64,000 nucleotides of DNA, taken from contig NZ_SRSF01000001.1 in NCBI RefSeq assembly GCF_004803465.1, forward strand, positions 806,501 to 870,500, read 5' to 3'. The notes under the pieces are model-generated. The model did no database searches and was not told the DNA's origin. It saw only the letters and a list, made by a program, of their open reading frames with translations. The DNA comes from Neolewinella litorea (lineage in GTDB: Bacteria; Bacteroidota; Bacteroidia; Chitinophagales; Saprospiraceae). Position 1 is the stretch's first letter. Each line of letters opens with the position of its first letter. The position numbers were made by a program, and so were the translations under genes. Shown here piece by piece: positions 9,673 through 18,291 of the stretch.

Positions 9673-11112
9673 CTAGAAACTGGCGGGCAGGGTTTCGGCC
9701 TTCGTCAGGGCTTTGGTGAGGGCGCCGAGCTTGTTATAGACTTCCTGCGTTTCACTTTCCTCGTCGCTTGCGGCTACTACTCCGGCACCGGCCTGGTAGT
9801 AGAGCGTGTTGTCCTGACTGAAAAAGGAGCGGATGAGGATGGCCTGGTTCATGCCGCCGTCGAAGTCGATGAAGCCGATGGCCCCGCCGTAAAATCCCCG
9901 CTGCCGGTTTTCGTAGCGGTCGATCAACTCAATCGCGCGGTACTTTGGTGCACCGCTCAGCGTGCCGGCCGGGAAGGTATCGCCGAAGACCCGCACGGCC
10001 ACGTCGTCCCGTTCCAGTCTACCATCCACGGTGCTCACCAGGTGGATGACGTGGCTGTAGTAGTGCACCTGCCGCAGGCTGCGTACCGTCACGTCGCGCG
10101 TGTGGCGGCTCAGATCGTTGCGGGCCAGGTCCACCAGCATCACGTGTTCCGCATTTTCTTTCGGATCGGCCAGCAGGCGTTCGGTAGCCTCACGGTCGCG
10201 CTCGGAATCGCCCGTCCGCTTGTAGGTGCCGGCAATTGGGTTAAGGCGGGCCACGCCGTCGCGGATGACCATCTGACTTTCCGGGCTCGAACCCATAATG
10301 CGGTAGTCTCCGTAATCGAAGTAGAACAGGTAAGGCGATGGATTAATGCTGCGCAGGGCGCGGTATACCTGAAATTCATCGCCCTGGAAGCCCTGCTGAA
10401 ACTGCCGGCTAAGCACGATCTGAAAAACGTCGCCGATACGGCAGTGATGCTTACCCTTGGCTACCAGCTCCCGAAACTCGTCGTCCGTAAGGTTGCTACT
10501 TTCCTCACCCGAGGTCTGAAACGGATGCACCGTTCCCCCCGAACGGATGGCCCGCTCCACTTCATCCAGTCGGCTTTCTTCTCCTTCCGGCAGATTTTCC
10601 AGCAGCAACAACTCATCGCGGTAGTGGTGGAACACGAGTAGAAAACGGTACAGGTGATACCGCAGGGCGGGCGCGCGCAGGTGCTGGGGATTGTGGAAGG
10701 AAAGCGTATCAAAGTAGGCTACCCCCTCGAAGTTGGTGTGGCCAATCAATCCGTTGAATTGGCGGATGAGCGGCGTGGTATCGCCATAATCGATGGCGAA
10801 GGAGCCGAGAAAGGAGTGGAGATCTTCGCTTACGGTTTGGCTGTCGTTACACGGCACTTCAGTAGGTGCCTCCCCTACCCTGCCCCTGCGGATCACGCCC
10901 TGATCCACCCGGTAGGCGGCCAGGGTTTCCAGGCCGAGGATACTGAAGTAGTGCTCGTTGTTCCGCGTTTCGTTCGACTCCAGCAAGACCGGATCGGTGA
11001 AGCGGTCGCGGACCGCCAGGTAAACGGACACTGGCGTGAGCTGATCGGCGGTAAGGCGCCGCGTCAGCACCTTCAGTCGGGTCGTGGGTTGCGCCGTAGT
11101 GGATGTGGTCAA
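9673..11112 (-). CDS. trpE: anthranilate synthase component I
   Basis: 479 residues. It contains the chorismate-binding domain with PSPYLFYFDYGDYRIMGSSPE, NPIAGTYKRTG and FPAGTLSGAPKYRAIELI. The N-terminal VLLESNE keeps the LLES motif that in other TrpE proteins forms the tryptophan feedback site, so end-product inhibition is likely. First structural gene of the operon, preceded by the Trp-rich leader peptide and terminator at 11147-11262. It starts 35 bases after the attenuator T-run. Confidence 0.96.
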   Translation of the reverse strand: MTTSTTAQPTTRLKVLTRRLTADQLTPVSVYLAVRDRFTDPVLLESNETRNNEHYFSILGLETLAAYRVDQGVIRRGRVGEAPTEVPCNDSQTVSEDLHSFLGSFAIDYGDTTPLIRQFNGLIGHTNFEGVAYFDTLSFHNPQHLRAPALRYHLYRFLLVFHHYRDELLLLENLPEGEESRLDEVERAIRSGGTVHPFQTSGEESSNLTDDEFRELVAKGKHHCRIGDVFQIVLSRQFQQGFQGDEFQVYRALRSINPSPYLFYFDYGDYRIMGSSPESQMVIRDGVARLNPIAGTYKRTGDSERDREATERLLADPKENAEHVMLVDLARNDLSRHTRDVTVRSLRQVHYYSHVIHLVSTVDGRLERDDVAVRVFGDTFPAGTLSGAPKYRAIELIDRYENRQRGFYGGAIGFIDFDGGMNQAILIRSFFSQDNTLYYQAGAGVVAASDEESETQEVYNKLGALTKALTKAETLPASF

Positions 11113-11146
11113 AGCGTTTAACGTTTAGGTCGGCCTCCGAGGAACC

Positions 11147-11182
11147 AAAAAACAAAGGCCCGCCGGAGCATCCGACGGGCCT
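11147..11182 (-). terminator. trp attenuator terminator
   Basis: On the minus strand a 12-bp stem (AGGCCCGTCGGA, loop TGC, TCCGGCGGGCCT; 11 Watson-Crick pairs and one G-T) is followed by TTGTTTTTT. It lies between the Trp-rich leader peptide and trpE, exactly where a classical attenuator terminator would be. Hand-found competing pairings: region 1 GTGGCTC (11236-11230, over the Trp codons) with region 2 GAGCAC (11213-11208, at the leader stop, one bulge), and region 2 GAGCACGCGG with region 3 CCGTCGGATGCTC (11178-11166, in the terminator stem and loop). These were not scored for energy. Confidence 0.9.
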
Positions 11183-11211
11183 GTAGATTTTTGCAAAGGG
11201 CTACCGCGTGC

Positions 11212-11262
11212 TCAGGGAAGAGTACAGGAGAGCCACCACCAATTACGGGTATTGTTTTGCAT
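11212..11262 (-). CDS. trpL: trp operon leader peptide
   Basis: A 16-codon open frame reading MQNNTRNWWWLSCTLP and a TGA stop, with three consecutive TGG codons at positions 8-10 (11241-11233). Trp is the rarest residue in most proteins, so three in a row in a tiny frame directly ahead of an intrinsic terminator and trpE is strong evidence for ribosome-mediated attenuation. Ribosomes stalling at WWW when charged tRNA-Trp is scarce should favour the antiterminator. A TACCTTAG box ends only four bases upstream of the ATG, so the transcript may be leaderless or nearly so (inference). Confidence 0.9.
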   Translation of the reverse strand: MQNNTRNWWWLSCTLP

Positions 11263-11266
11263 GGCG

Positions 11267-11274
11267 CTAAGGTA
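11267..11274 (-). promoter_or_regulatory. probable -7 element of the trp operon
   Basis: Reads TACCTTAG on the minus strand, one base from TAnnTTTG; the same octamer precedes the divergent gene at 11455. Initiation a few bases downstream would fall at or next to the leader-peptide ATG (11262). The nearest TTTG-like -33 candidate is spaced too far away to be convincing. Confidence 0.5.
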
Positions 11275-11432
11275 AATAGTTTTTCTGGTAATCCAGGCGC
11301 ACAAAAAGGACCACTCTTCATTTTGCGGCTCTGCACCTCCGGCAGCGTGGGACCCGGAGAGCGATGAATCTCACGTATAGCTTACATTGTAAGGATCGCC
11401 GGGCCGGGTAAACACCCCGTTACCGCGGCAGT

Positions 11433-11440
11433 TACCTTAG
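11433..11440 (+). promoter_or_regulatory. probable -7 element for the gene at 11455
   Basis: TACCTTAG, one base off TAnnTTTG and identical to the box of the divergent trp operon, 14 bases before the ATG. Confidence 0.45.
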
Positions 11441-11454
11441 CAAATTGCAGACCC

Positions 11455-12510
11455 ATGACCGACTTCATTCTATACGGCGCATACGGCTATACCGGTCGAT
11501 TGATCACGCGAATGGCAGCGGAATATGGACTGCGCCCGATGCTGAGCGGCCGGGATGCGGGCAAACTGAAAGCCATGTCGGATGAATTCGGTTACCCCTA
11601 CCGGGCGGTCGAACTGGCCGACCGTACCGGGCTGCACGACTTGTTGGATCACGCCGCCGTGGTACTTCACGCCGCCGGCCCCTTTTCCGAGACGGCCCGC
11701 CCCATGATGGAAGCCTGTATTAAAACCGGTACGCACTACCTGGACATAACCGGTGAGATCCCCGTATTCGCGTTGGCGGCGCAACGGGGGGCCGAAGCCG
11801 CGCGGGCCGGGGTAATGCTGATGTCGGGGGTGGGCTTTGACGTAGTACCTACCGACTGCCTGGCAGCCTATCTCAAGGGAAAGATGCCGGAAGCGACCGA
11901 GTTGGTGCTGGCCTTCGCCTGGAAAGGCGGCATGCTCAGCCACGGCACGGCAAAGACCATGATAGGTGGTCTTGGCCTGGGCGGAACCATCCGGGAGCAC
12001 GGCGAGCTGAAGTCCGTACCGGCAGCTCACGAAATACGGAGTTTCCCCTTTACGCCTGAAGTGCCCCTGCAGGCCGTCACCATCCCGTGGGGGGATGTTT
12101 TCACGGCTTACTTTACCACCGGCATCCCGAATATCAAGACCTTCTTCGCACTGCCGCCGGCGCATATCAAAGCCATGCGGCGCAGCAACTGGCTTGGTCC
12201 CGTACTGCGCCTACGATTCGTAAAAAACTTCCTGCGCAAGAAAGTAGAGGCAAAGCCGGTGGGCCCGGATGATGCCCAGCGGGCGGCGGCCGAGTCCTAT
12301 ATATACGGTGAGGTAAAGAACGTTGGCGGCAAAACCGTTGCCGCCCGCCTGCGGACGCCCGAGGGCTATACGCTCACGGCCCACAGTGCGCTGCTGATTG
12401 TCAATAAGGTGTTGGACGGTGAACTGAAAGTTGGCTACCAGACTCCGGCAGGACTATACGGAGCGGATCTGGTGCTTGAGCTCGAAGGCGTGACACGTGA
12501 GGACCTGTGA
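11455..12510 (+). CDS. saccharopine dehydrogenase-like NAD(P)-binding reductase
   Basis: 351 residues starting MTDFILYGAYGYTGRLITR, an N-terminal Rossmann motif (GAYGYTG, residues 8-14) characteristic of the saccharopine dehydrogenase-like / trans-acting enoyl reductase family. A segment MLMSGVGFDVVPTDCLAAYL follows, as in that family. Substrate unknown; relatives act on lipid or polyketide intermediates, but nothing nearby supports a specific pathway. It is divergent from the trp operon and probably monocistronic, with a TACCTTAG box just upstream and a weak hairpin after the stop. Confidence 0.8.
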   Translation: MTDFILYGAYGYTGRLITRMAAEYGLRPMLSGRDAGKLKAMSDEFGYPYRAVELADRTGLHDLLDHAAVVLHAAGPFSETARPMMEACIKTGTHYLDITGEIPVFALAAQRGAEAARAGVMLMSGVGFDVVPTDCLAAYLKGKMPEATELVLAFAWKGGMLSHGTAKTMIGGLGLGGTIREHGELKSVPAAHEIRSFPFTPEVPLQAVTIPWGDVFTAYFTTGIPNIKTFFALPPAHIKAMRRSNWLGPVLRLRFVKNFLRKKVEAKPVGPDDAQRAAAESYIYGEVKNVGGKTVAARLRTPEGYTLTAHSALLIVNKVLDGELKVGYQTPAGLYGADLVLELEGVTREDL

Positions 12511-12513
12511 GCC

Positions 12514-12539
12514 AACCGGAGTGGAACCGACCTCCGGTT
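12514..12539 (+). terminator. weak hairpin after the reductase-like gene
   Basis: An 8-bp stem AACCGGAG / CTCCGGTT with a ten-base loop begins three bases after the stop and is followed by only three T. It may be an inefficient intrinsic terminator. Confidence 0.4.
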
Positions 12540-12612
12540 TAGTAAGACGACCTTAACGTACCCCTGGCAATCCGTTGGGCCGCCTGAGGCGTTCTACGTT
12601 AAATTCCCTGCT

Positions 12613-13347
12613 ATGTTTCGCGTCCTACTTCTCTTGCTATCCGTGTGTTTCTTTACGGCTCCCGCCACCGCTCAGATCGGCAAACTGGGCAAACTGGCCG
12701 ACCGGGCGCAAGGCGTGCTCAGTGGAGGTGCCCCCCTCAGCGACGAGGAGGTGGGCTCCGCGCTTAAGCAGGCGCTGGACCAGGGCGTAGGGCAGGCCGT
12801 CACCTACCTGTCGGCCGAGAACGGATATTTCGAGAGTCCCTATAAAATCCTCCTCCCCGAAGAAGCACAAGCCATCGTAAGCAAGGTGAGCGCACTCCCG
12901 GGTTTTGGCAATGTTGAACAGGACCTTACCCTACGCATCAACCGCGCCGCGGAATTGGCCGCAAAACAGGCCACCCCGATCTTCGTCGGAGCGATCAAGG
13001 GGCTTTCGTTCAAGGATGCCATGAATCTGCTGCTAGGAGACAACGATGCGGCTACCCGCTATTTGGAATCGAACACTTCCGGTGCGCTGACCGGCGAATT
13101 CCGTCCCGTGATCCGCACGGCCCTGGATGAAGTCAACGCTAACGAGATCTGGACGAAGGTGGTCACGGCCTACAACCAGATCCCCTTCGTCAAAAAAACC
13201 GAGCCTGAACTGGACCTGTACGTCACTCAGCGCGCACTGGCAGGAATGTTTGGTCTGATCGAAGTGAAGGAAACGGAATTGCGACAGAACCCCGCGCTAC
13301 GCAATACTGACCTGTTGCGCAAGGTGTTTGCCCGGCAGGATAAGTAG
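12613..13347 (+). CDS. DUF4197 domain-containing exported protein
   Basis: 244 residues with a signal peptide (MFRVLLLLLSVCFFTAPATAQ) and a helical body containing LSDEEVGSALKQALDQGVGQAV and PGFGNVEQDLTLRINRAAE, which I recognise as DUF4197. The family is widespread in Proteobacteria and Bacteroidota and has no established function; periplasmic or envelope location is inferred from the signal. It stands alone, with a short CCTC/GAGG hairpin about 10 bases after the stop. The adjoining spacer carries two AGGTTAAC copies (13381 and 13392), possibly belonging to regulation of the next gene. Confidence 0.85.
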   Translation: MFRVLLLLLSVCFFTAPATAQIGKLGKLADRAQGVLSGGAPLSDEEVGSALKQALDQGVGQAVTYLSAENGYFESPYKILLPEEAQAIVSKVSALPGFGNVEQDLTLRINRAAELAAKQATPIFVGAIKGLSFKDAMNLLLGDNDAATRYLESNTSGALTGEFRPVIRTALDEVNANEIWTKVVTAYNQIPFVKKTEPELDLYVTQRALAGMFGLIEVKETELRQNPALRNTDLLRKVFARQDK

Positions 13348-13481
13348 TTTTGCCACCTCCTCTTTTGAGGAAAGTAAGAAAGGTTAACATTAGGTTAACG
13401 TGAACGTCGCAAAAGGATTAGACCTTTGCGGCAAATTACGCCGGTACAGGCCGGAACCTAATCAACCAAATCTTTCTTAGC

Positions 13482-16400
13482 ATGAGGTTTTTTACCGCAT
13501 TATTCACCTTACTCACGGTGACGCTGCTATCGTTTAGCGCGGCCGCCCAGGGGGTGACCACTTCTTCGATTTACGGCCAGTTGACGGACGCCGGCACGGG
13601 CGAACCGCTCATTGGTGCCACCGTTCAGGCCCTTCACACCCCTTCGGGTACGACCTACGGCAACGTTACCGACGAGAAAGGTTTCTTCCGCCTCCCCGGT
13701 CTGCGCGTCGGTGGTCCCTACACCATCTCCGCTACCTACATCGGCTACGACCCCGTGGTGCAGGATCAGGTTTTCCTCCAGCTGGGTCAGGCCTTCCAGT
13801 TCAGTGTTGAACTCGGAGCGGGCAGCGTCAATCTTGGTGAAGTAACCGTAGTATCCAGCCGTTCCGACGTATTCGACGGAAACCGTACCGGTCAGGAGAC
13901 TACCATCAGCGAAGAACAGATCGACGCCCTTCCGACCGTTAACCGTAACATCGCCGACTACGCGCGCCTTAACCCGCTCGCGAAGATCGAAGAAGGTGAC
14001 GGTTTCGCCATTCAGATCGCCGGCCAGAACAACCGCTTCAACAGCATCTACATCGACGGTGCCGTCAACAACGACGCTTTCGGTCTTTCCGGATCGGGCA
14101 CCAACGGCGGTCAGACCGGCGTGTCGCCGATCTCCATTGACGCCGTCGAGCAGTTCACCGTAGCGGTTGCCCCCTTCGACGTCCGCCAGAGTGGCTTCGC
14201 CGGTGGCTCCATCAGTGCCGTTACCCGGTCGGGAACCAACAACCTCGAGGGCTCGGCCTACTACTTCTTCCGTAATGATGGACTTACCCGCGACGCCGGC
14301 TTCACCAATGAGGAAGGGTTCGAATTTGACCCCATCGCCGAGTTTTCGGCCAAGACCTACGGTGCCCGCCTCGGTGGACCCATCGTGAAAGACAAGGTAT
14401 TCTTCTTCGTCAACGCCGAACTGCAGCGCGACGAAACGCCCCAGCCCTTCTCCATCGCCAACTACCAGGGCCGGAGCAGCGCCAGCGACATTGAGGACCT
14501 CTCCAGCTTTATCCAGAACACTTACGGCTACGACCCCGGCAGCTACGATGATAACACCGCCTACCTGAACAGCGACAAGCTGCTCGGCAAGCTCGACTTC
14601 AACATCAGCGACGTACACAAATTGTCCGTCCGTCACTCCTACGTGTTCGCCGAAAACCTGGAAGCCCGCAACTCTGGCAGCCGGAGCATCAACTTCATCA
14701 ACGGCTCGGAGTTCTTCCTTTCCAAGACCAACAGCTCGGCCGTGGAACTGAACAGCTTGTTCAGCAACTCCGCCAACAACCTGACCATCGGTTACACCAC
14801 CGTACGCGACGACCGCGACCCGCTGGGTCCCGACTTCCCCACCCTGCGCCTGCAGGACGGTGACAACGGTCGCATTGAGCTGGGTGCCGAGCGCTTCTCA
14901 ACGGCCAACCTGCTCAACCAGGACATCTTTACCATCAAGAACGACTACAGCATCTACGCCGGTCGCCACAACATCCTGGTTGGTGCCAACCTGGAATACT
15001 TCAAGGCCGGTAACCTCTTCATCCGGGAGAACTTCGGTTCTTACCAGTACTTCGACAACGATTCCCTGACCGGCGTGCAGCAGTTTCTCGCCGGCGCCCC
15101 CGCCAGCCAGTTTGATCGCAGCTACAGCCAGGTTGACAACGTGACCGGCGACGAAAGCGCCGCCATTGCAACCATCAAGCAAACGCTGATCGGATTTTAC
15201 GTACAGGATGAGTTTCAGGTCAACGAGCAGCTTCGCCTCACGGGTGGTCTGCGGGTAGACGTCCCCGTATGGCCCAACGACGTTCCGGAGAACCGCCAGT
15301 TCAACGAAGAGACCATCCCCCTGCTCGAAGGTGCCGGCTACGACCTGGAAGGTGCACGCACCGGACAGTTCATTAAGTCGAGCATTCTGTTCAGCCCGCG
15401 TATCGGCTTCAACTACGACGTGCTCGGTAACAAGACGCTTCAACTGCGAGGCGGTATCGGCATCTTCACCAGCCGCGTTCCCCTCGTGTGGCCCGGCGGT
15501 GCCTACAACAACTACGGCTTCAACGTCGGCGGCGTACGCCTCCGCAACGAAGTGACGTTCAACCCCGACGTTAACAGCCAGCCTCCGGGCGACATCAACC
15601 TGTCGAACCCCGACCCCTCCGGCCAGATCGACCTTTTTGCCGAGAACTTCAAGCTGCCCCAGACCACCAAGGTGAACCTGGCCGTCGACTACAAACTCCC
15701 CCACAACTTCATCCTGACGGTGGAGGGTCTGTACACCAAGTTCAACAACTACGTCCGCTACCAGAGCCTGAACCTCAATCCGGCCAACATTGCCCGCCTG
15801 ACCGGTTCGCCCGACAACCGGGTATACTACACCAGCTCCAGCGCCCTGGACCGCACCTACACCGGCATCTACCTCGGCACCAACACCGACAAGGGATATA
15901 GCTGGAACTTCAGCGCCGTACTGCAGAAGCCCTTCCTGAACGGCTTCGTGGGTACCCTGGGCTACTCCTACGGCGACAGCTACACGCTTTTCGACGGTAC
16001 CTCCAGCCAGAACTCTTCGCAGTGGCGGAGCTACTACAACCCGGAAGGACGTAACAACGAAGGCCCCGTACAGCGCTCCGCCTTCGCCGCCGGCCACCGC
16101 CTCTTCGGTTCGGCTACCTACAGCTTCGAAGGAACCGAAAACACCAAGCAGACCTTCTCGGTATTCATGAACGGCGACGTTCGGGGTGCCTACACCTACG
16201 TGGTAGGATCCTCCAACCGTGATTTCGTGAACGACTTCGGTTTCGACTTCAACGAAGTGGCCTACATTCCCGCCGACGCCAGCGAGATCAACCTCGTGGA
16301 AGACCGCAACGGCAACTCCCCCGCCGCCCAATACGCCGCCCTCGATGCCTTCATCGAATCCGACCCCTACCTGAGCGAGAACCGCGGACAGTTTGCCGAG

Positions 16401-16754
16401 CGCAACAGCAACTGGTCGCCTTTCAAGACGATTTTTGATGCCCGCTTCCTGCAAGACTTCTACATCGAAACCGGCAAGGGCCACCGCAATACCCTGCAGT
16501 TCTCGCTTGACGTCTTCAACCTCAACAACCTCCTGAATAAGGAGTGGGGTCAGCTCAACAGCCTGGGCTTTGGTACCTACTCGCTGGTTAACCTCGACGA
16601 CATCTCCGACGAAGGAGTACCTACCTACACCGTCAACCGCGAGATCCTCAACGGCGTCCAGCCCGACGAGATCTTCGCCGATAACCTCGACGACTCCGGC
16701 CTCCGCAGCAGCCGCTGGACCATGCAGCTGGGCGTCCGCTACATCTTCAAGTAA
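13482..16754 (+). CDS. TonB-dependent receptor, Oar-like, with carboxypeptidase-regulatory N-terminal domain
   Basis: 1090 residues. In order: signal peptide (to about residue 23), a carboxypeptidase-regulatory-like beta domain (about 28-110, IYGQLTDAGTGEPLIGATV), a plug (about 120-240, with INRNIADYARLNPLA-type and YIDGAVNNDAFGL segments), and a long beta-barrel ending in LGVRYIFK, the aromatic C-terminus of outer membrane barrels. The motif FAGGSISAVTRSGTNNLEGSAYYFFR is typical of Oar-type receptors. No SusD-like partner gene follows, so it is not a standard SusCD glycan transporter; ligand unknown. Upstream, GACCTTTG (about 13430) resembles a -7 box, with paired GTTAAC palindromes near -33. 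A strong terminator follows. Confidence 0.92.
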   Translation: MRFFTALFTLLTVTLLSFSAAAQGVTTSSIYGQLTDAGTGEPLIGATVQALHTPSGTTYGNVTDEKGFFRLPGLRVGGPYTISATYIGYDPVVQDQVFLQLGQAFQFSVELGAGSVNLGEVTVVSSRSDVFDGNRTGQETTISEEQIDALPTVNRNIADYARLNPLAKIEEGDGFAIQIAGQNNRFNSIYIDGAVNNDAFGLSGSGTNGGQTGVSPISIDAVEQFTVAVAPFDVRQSGFAGGSISAVTRSGTNNLEGSAYYFFRNDGLTRDAGFTNEEGFEFDPIAEFSAKTYGARLGGPIVKDKVFFFVNAELQRDETPQPFSIANYQGRSSASDIEDLSSFIQNTYGYDPGSYDDNTAYLNSDKLLGKLDFNISDVHKLSVRHSYVFAENLEARNSGSRSINFINGSEFFLSKTNSSAVELNSLFSNSANNLTIGYTTVRDDRDPLGPDFPTLRLQDGDNGRIELGAERFSTANLLNQDIFTIKNDYSIYAGRHNILVGANLEYFKAGNLFIRENFGSYQYFDNDSLTGVQQFLAGAPASQFDRSYSQVDNVTGDESAAIATIKQTLIGFYVQDEFQVNEQLRLTGGLRVDVPVWPNDVPENRQFNEETIPLLEGAGYDLEGARTGQFIKSSILFSPRIGFNYDVLGNKTLQLRGGIGIFTSRVPLVWPGGAYNNYGFNVGGVRLRNEVTFNPDVNSQPPGDINLSNPDPSGQIDLFAENFKLPQTTKVNLAVDYKLPHNFILTVEGLYTKFNNYVRYQSLNLNPANIARLTGSPDNRVYYTSSSALDRTYTGIYLGTNTDKGYSWNFSAVLQKPFLNGFVGTLGYSYGDSYTLFDGTSSQNSSQWRSYYNPEGRNNEGPVQRSAFAAGHRLFGSATYSFEGTENTKQTFSVFMNGDVRGAYTYVVGSSNRDFVNDFGFDFNEVAYIPADASEINLVEDRNGNSPAAQYAALDAFIESDPYLSENRGQFAERNSNWSPFKTIFDARFLQDFYIETGKGHRNTLQFSLDVFNLNNLLNKEWGQLNSLGFGTYSLVNLDDISDEGVPTYTVNREILNGVQPDEIFADNLDDSGLRSSRWTMQLGVRYIFK

Positions 16755-16788
16755 GCAGTTCCGGATTGCCGGCTGCAATACCATCAGA

Positions 16789-16820
16789 CCCCCGATCAGC
16801 AAGCTGATCGGGGGTTTTTT
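16789..16820 (+). terminator. intrinsic terminator after the Oar-like receptor
   Basis: CCCCCGATCAGC and its perfect complement, separated by AA, followed by six T. The innermost pairs must open to form a loop, leaving at least nine pairs. It isolates the receptor gene from the downstream cluster. Confidence 0.92.
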
Positions 16821-16893
16821 ATGTCTTATTGGGTGGTAAATGGGAAAAAATCCAACATTTCAGAACAAATACCCCCCTTTTGCACATGTATAA

Positions 16894-17328
16894 ATGATGG
16901 CAGACGACAAACAACGGAATAGAAATGAGGTGATTAACCGCGAAGTACCTGCGGACGAAGCCATTATTCCGGTAGTCAAGGAACAACTGGTTTTCACTAG
17001 TCAACCCACAGTCACCGGTGAAGTAAAGGTGGAAAAGCGGGTACGCACGGAAACCGTTGATGTGCCACTTACTACCATCGACACCTCTTACCGTGAACGG
17101 CGCCACACCGTCAATCGGGTGATCGACAGCATTCCCGAGGTGAGGTATGAAGGCGACAGGATTGTCATTCCTGTAGTACGGGAAGAAGAGGTAGTCACCA
17201 AGCGCCTGGTGCTTGTAGAGGAAATACACCTCACCAAAGAGCAGCGCGTCACCGAACGCACCACTTCCGTTTCGCTGCGATCAGAACAAGTAAACATCGC
17301 TCATGAAGAGCGCGGCTCCGATACCTAG
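16894..17328 (+). CDS. DUF2382 (YsnF/AvaK-type) stress protein, short form
   Basis: 144 residues, soluble and highly charged. It shows the DUF2382 pattern of repeated VxVPVVREE / ExVVTKRLVLVEEIHLTKEQ strands ending in alternating Thr/Glu/Arg. The family is found in many desiccation- and radiation-tolerant bacteria and in YsnF of Bacillus, a general-stress protein; its molecular function is unknown. Two adjacent ATG codons (16894, 16897) are equally possible starts. First gene of a four-gene block with gaps of about 50-90 bases, transcribed after a terminator. Confidence 0.83.
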   Translation: MMADDKQRNRNEVINREVPADEAIIPVVKEQLVFTSQPTVTGEVKVEKRVRTETVDVPLTTIDTSYRERRHTVNRVIDSIPEVRYEGDRIVIPVVREEEVVTKRLVLVEEIHLTKEQRVTERTTSVSLRSEQVNIAHEERGSDT

Positions 17329-17379
17329 TATCAGGACCCGGAACCTATATATTTTCTAACCAAACCAATATCATAAATT

Positions 17380-18201
17380 ATGGACAACCACAATAATCAA
17401 ACAGTAATAGGAATATTCGATACCATGACCCAGGCCCGCAGTGCCAAGAAAGCACTGGCCGATGCCGGATTCAGCGGCGATGCCGTTGACGTCAGCAAGT
17501 ACGGCGAGCACGGTACCGTAGGAGACAACTACAAGCGCGACTCGCATAAAGTGGAAGGATTCTTTGACCGTCTTTTCGGCGATCACAAGGACGACAACCG
17601 CAACTACCATCGTAAAGATGCGGCGCGTGAAGTAGCCAGCCGGGGTACGGTAGTCACCGTACACACCGCCAATATGGAAAAAGCCAAACGGGCGGCCGCC
17701 ATTTTGGACCAGTACGGTGCCATCGATCTTGATGATCGGTACAACAAGTACAACAACAACAGCTTTAACGCCGATGAAAACCGCAAGTCCCTTAACCAAC
17801 GCTACGGCAACGTAGACAAGGAAGGCACCATCGAAGTGCTTAAAGAGGACGTAGCCATTGGCAAGAGGGACGTAAATACCGGAAGCATTTCGGTACGCAG
17901 CCACATCGTAGAGCGCCCGGTTGAGGAAACCCTCCGCCTGCGCACCGAAGAGGCCTATATTGAACGCAACAAGGTGGATCGGCCCGCCACTGGTGCCGAA
18001 TTCAAGGACCAGAACATCACCGTAAAAGAAACCTCCGAAGAAGCGGTCGTGCAGAAAAAAGCACGCGTAGTGGAGGAGATCAAAGTCGGCAAAAATGTGG
18101 ATACCCGTACCGAGAAGGTCCGGGAGACGGCACGGGAGACCGAGGTGGACATCGTCAAGAACGGCGAGAAAAACCGCAAGCACGAAACCGCCAAGCGGTA
18201 A
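17380..18201 (+). CDS. GSP17M-DUF2382 fusion stress protein
   Basis: 273 residues. The N-terminal part (about 8-110: VIGIFDTMTQARSAKKALADAGFSGDAVDV and GTVVTVHTANMEKAKRAAAIL) is the general-stress-protein-17M-like fold. The C-terminal part (about 145-255: EVLKEDVAIGKRDVNTGSISVRSHIVERPVEE) is DUF2382. This is the long form of its neighbour at 16894, which has the second domain only. The linker is rich in Asn and Tyr. A soluble cytoplasmic location is likely; no catalytic residues are evident. Confidence 0.85.
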   Translation: MDNHNNQTVIGIFDTMTQARSAKKALADAGFSGDAVDVSKYGEHGTVGDNYKRDSHKVEGFFDRLFGDHKDDNRNYHRKDAAREVASRGTVVTVHTANMEKAKRAAAILDQYGAIDLDDRYNKYNNNSFNADENRKSLNQRYGNVDKEGTIEVLKEDVAIGKRDVNTGSISVRSHIVERPVEETLRLRTEEAYIERNKVDRPATGAEFKDQNITVKETSEEAVVQKKARVVEEIKVGKNVDTRTEKVRETARETEVDIVKNGEKNRKHETAKR

Positions 18202-18291
18202 ACTAAACCCTCCTTCTCACCCAACAAAGGCCGCTTACTCCACATAATAGAGGAGTAAGCAGCCTATTTTATCACCCAAAACACATTTATC

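Noticed and set aside
11178-11230. CCTGTA (leader codons 12-14) pairing with TACAGG as trp antiterminator
   Set aside because: A ribosome stalled at the Trp codons would cover CCTGTA, and the partner overlaps only three bases of the terminator stem; the GAGCACGCGG pairing fits better.
11118-11336. 72-codon minus-strand open frame over the trp leader
   Set aside because: It crosses the attenuator terminator in another frame than the WWW leader peptide and has no protein-like features.
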